In this document: in pieces, positions 62,594 to 64,000 of the stretch
How the letters are laid out: every line of letters begins with the position of its first letter
Numbering within the stretch: the first letter of the stretch is position 1
NCBI RefSeq assembly: GCF_011759585.1
Contig: NZ_JAAOYV010000001.1
Span: 1,240,001 to 1,304,000, forward strand
Direction: 5' to 3'
DNA: 64,000 bases
Origin: Frigoribacterium endophyticum
Lineage (GTDB): Bacteria; Actinomycetota; Actinomycetes; Actinomycetales; Microbacteriaceae
Notes under the pieces: model-generated
What the model was told of the DNA's origin: nothing
What the model saw: the letters and a program-made list of their open reading frames with translations, nothing else
The model's database searches: none
Made by a program: the position numbers and the translations under genes

Positions 62594-63232
62594 TCAGCCG
62601 CGGAGCCCCATCAGGGGCAGGAGCTCCGCGAGGTCGCACCGGGCGACGACGAGGTCGGCCTGCTCGCGCACGCGGGGCTTGGCGTTGAAGGCCACGGAGA
62701 GCGCGGCGGCCCGCATCATCAGCAGGTCGTTCGCCCCGTCGCCGACCGCCACCGTGTGCTCGAGGCCGACCCGCGACTCCTCGGCCCACTCGCGGAGCGC
62801 GGCGGCCTTGCCCTCGGCGTCGACGACGGGGCCGCTGACGCGGCCGGTGAGCACGCCGTCGACGACCTCGAGGCGGTTGGCCCGCCAGTGGTCGAGCCCG
62901 AGGCGCTCGGCGACCGGGTCGAGGACCTCGTGGAAGCCGCCCGAGACGACGCCGATCACGCTGCCGTGAGCGTGCAGGCCCGCGATCAGCTCCTCCGCGC
63001 CCTCGGTGACGCGGACCTGGGCGACGGCGTCGGCGAAGACGCCCTCCGACAGGCCGGCGAGGGTGGCGACGCGAGCCGTGAGGCTCTCGGCGAAGTCCAG
63101 CTCGCCCGCCATCGCCCGCTCGGTGATCCGGGAGACCTCGGCGTGCGACCCCGCGGCGTCGGCCAGGAGCTCGATCACCTCGTTCTCGATGAGCGTGGAG
63201 TCGACGTCGAGGACGGTGAGGAAGCGCGGCAC
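62594..63232 (-). CDS. serB: SerB, phosphoserine phosphatase
   Basis: Last step of serine synthesis. 212-aa HAD enzyme without ACT domains. Nucleophile D9 and general acid D11 in VLDVDSTLIEN; VVSGGFHEV (Ser); VAVGDGANDLLMM (metal Asp pair). I chose the GTG at 63232, six bases after a TATGGT -10 box, over the GTG at 63259, which lies upstream of that box. Confidence 0.93.
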   Translation of the reverse strand: MPRFLTVLDVDSTLIENEVIELLADAAGSHAEVSRITERAMAGELDFAESLTARVATLAGLSEGVFADAVAQVRVTEGAEELIAGLHAHGSVIGVVSGGFHEVLDPVAERLGLDHWRANRLEVVDGVLTGRVSGPVVDAEGKAAALREWAEESRVGLEHTVAVGDGANDLLMMRAAALSVAFNAKPRVREQADLVVARCDLAELLPLMGLRG

Positions 63233-63238
63233 GCCCCC

Positions 63239-63244
63239 ACCATA
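63239..63244 (-). promoter_or_regulatory. -10 box TATGGT, predicted leaderless start of serB
   Basis: On the minus strand TATGGT ends six bases before the GTG at 63232. No ribosome binding site. An arm of a long-spaced inverted repeat directly abuts it. Confidence 0.5.
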
Positions 63245-63304
63245 GTGAGGGCGGGCCACCTGCCGCGGACGACGAGGTCACACGACGTAGCGGCCCGCCC
63301 TCAC
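63245..63304 (-). terminator. 13-bp inverted repeat with 34-bp centre between glgC and serB
   Basis: GTGAGGGCGGGCC (63245-63257) and its exact complement (63292-63304). It may end glgC transcription, though the loop is long for an intrinsic terminator. Confidence 0.45.
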
Positions 63305-63320
63305 GGAACGGCCTCGGCGC

Positions 63321-64000
63321 CTACTGGTCGACGCGGACGCCCTTGCCCACGACGGTGATGCCGGAGGGCGTCACGGTGAAGCCCCGGGCCCGGTCGGCCT
63401 CGGCGTCGACGCCGACGGAGGCGCCGGCCGAGATGACGACGTCCTTGTCGAGGATCGCGCGCTCGACGACCGCGCCCGGCCCGATGTGAGCCCGCTCGAA
63501 GACGATCGAGTCGACGACGCGCGAGCCCGAGTCGAGCGTGCACCAGGGGCCGAGCACGCTGCGCTCGACGTGCGCGCCCGACAGCAGCGAACCCAGGGAG
63601 ACCACCGAGTCGATGGTCGTGCCGAGGTTGCCGTGCGCGTCACGGACGAACTTCGCGGGCGGCGAGTTGAGCTGCTGGCTGAAGATCGGCCAGTCCGTGT
63701 TGTACAGGTTGAAGATCGGCAACGCCGAGATCAGGTCGCGGTGCGCGTCGTAGAACGAGTCGATCGTCCCGACGTCGCGCCAGTAGTAGCGGTCCCGCTC
63801 CGTGGCCCCGGGGACCTCGTTGCGGTTGAGGTCGTAGACGGCCGCGTCGCCCCGCGAGACGAAGTCGGGCACGATGTCGCCGCCCATGTCGTGGTTCGAG
63901 TCGGGCTTCTCGCCGTCGCGGAGCACGGCGTCGATGAGGACGTCGGCGTCGAAGACGTAGTTGCCCATGGACGCGAGGATCTCGCCGGGGGAGTCGGGCA
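63321..64000 (-). CDS. glgC: GlgC, glucose-1-phosphate adenylyltransferase (3' part)
   Basis: Makes ADP-glucose for glycogen. The C-terminal 225 residues are present; the N-terminus lies beyond the window. Seen: ASMGNYVFDADVLIDAVLRD, IDSFYDAHRDLIS and the left-handed beta-helix with GAHVERSVLGPWCTLDSGS and IGPGAVVERAILDKDVVI. Identification secure from these family blocks. An apparent internal ATG at 63968 is not the start. Confidence 0.93.
   Translation of the reverse strand, partial: PDSPGEILASMGNYVFDADVLIDAVLRDGEKPDSNHDMGGDIVPDFVSRGDAAVYDLNRNEVPGATERDRYYWRDVGTIDSFYDAHRDLISALPIFNLYNTDWPIFSQQLNSPPAKFVRDAHGNLGTTIDSVVSLGSLLSGAHVERSVLGPWCTLDSGSRVVDSIVFERAHIGPGAVVERAILDKDVVISAGASVGVDAEADRARGFTVTPSGITVVGKGVRVDQ

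Noticed and set aside
62580-62602. CGCGGC/GCCGCG pair between fabG and serB as a terminator
   Set aside because: Only 6 bp with an 11-base loop, and it overlaps the serB coding end; too weak to call.

Overview
The window reads as a housekeeping stretch of a high-GC actinobacterial chromosome, most likely a Microbacteriaceae-type organism. That family placement is inferred from gene order and codon bias, because no rRNA is present. Supporting signs are frequent GTG starts, many 1-11 bp gene overlaps, lineage-typical genes (rbpA, whiA, opcA, pdtaR, an HGxxPAAW protein, DUF3099) and a gene order that, as I recall it, follows two blocks of the Mycobacterium tuberculosis map: hisF-hisI-trpE-trpC-trpB-trpA-lgt-pyk-pdtaR-polA-rpsA-coaE-uvrB-uvrA, then uvrC-rapZ-whiA-gap-pgk-tpiA-secG-pgl-opcA-zwf-tal-tkt-ctaB-ctaA-suf-fabG. 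I see no insertion sequence, prophage, CRISPR array or toxin-antitoxin module.

Layout. 1-7175 (+): a merged his/trp operon (hisF partial, hisI, trpE, Trp-associated membrane protein, HGxxPAAW protein, trpC, trpB, trpA) followed by lgt. 7417-13447 (+): gltBD glutamate synthase. 13525-14988: pyruvate kinase, closed by a 19-bp terminator stem. 15116-17783: an unrecognised membrane protein, a cold-shock protein, tRNA-Leu(CAA), the ANTAR response regulator PdtaR and a hotdog thioesterase. 17908-20583: polA. 20864-25920: a mannitol-type PTS block (DeoR regulator, EIIC, EIIB, EIIA, HPr) and a DUF885 protein, which separates polA from rpsA. 26111-36227: rpsA, coaE and the UvrABC excision nuclease genes with an SDR gene among them. 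36272-42228: rapZ, whiA, lower glycolysis (gap, pgk, tpiA), secG and rbpA.

42394-50575 (-): pentose-phosphate genes in the order tkt, tal, pgi, zwf, opcA, pgl. 50875-53275: heme-O and heme-A synthesis (ctaB +, ctaA -) around a GNAT gene. 53640-57743 (+): a suf Fe-S operon (sufB, sufD, Rieske protein, sufC, sufT) with no sufR, sufS or sufU. 57827-61697: bioY, an ABC-F protein, SURF1 and two small conserved proteins. 61844-64000: fabG, serB and the end of glgC.

The genes cover central carbon flow (mannitol uptake, glycolysis, pentose phosphate, glycogen), amino-acid synthesis (His, Trp, Glu, Ser), terminal-oxidase heme maturation and DNA repair. The most interesting features are regulatory. 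Eight genes have a TAnnnT -10 box ending 6-7 nt before the start codon, which predicts leaderless mRNAs. Three -10 boxes use the TAG stop codon of the preceding gene. Several long hairpins or inverted repeats sit in leaders or between operon genes (suf leader, pgi-zwf, gap-pgk, mtl EIIC-EIIB, glgC-serB), and a C-rich, G-poor tract precedes the PTS genes. I found no clearly new multi-gene system. The best candidates for new biology are these leader elements, the Rieske-containing suf operon, and the unassigned proteins at 15116-15793 and 61072-61317.
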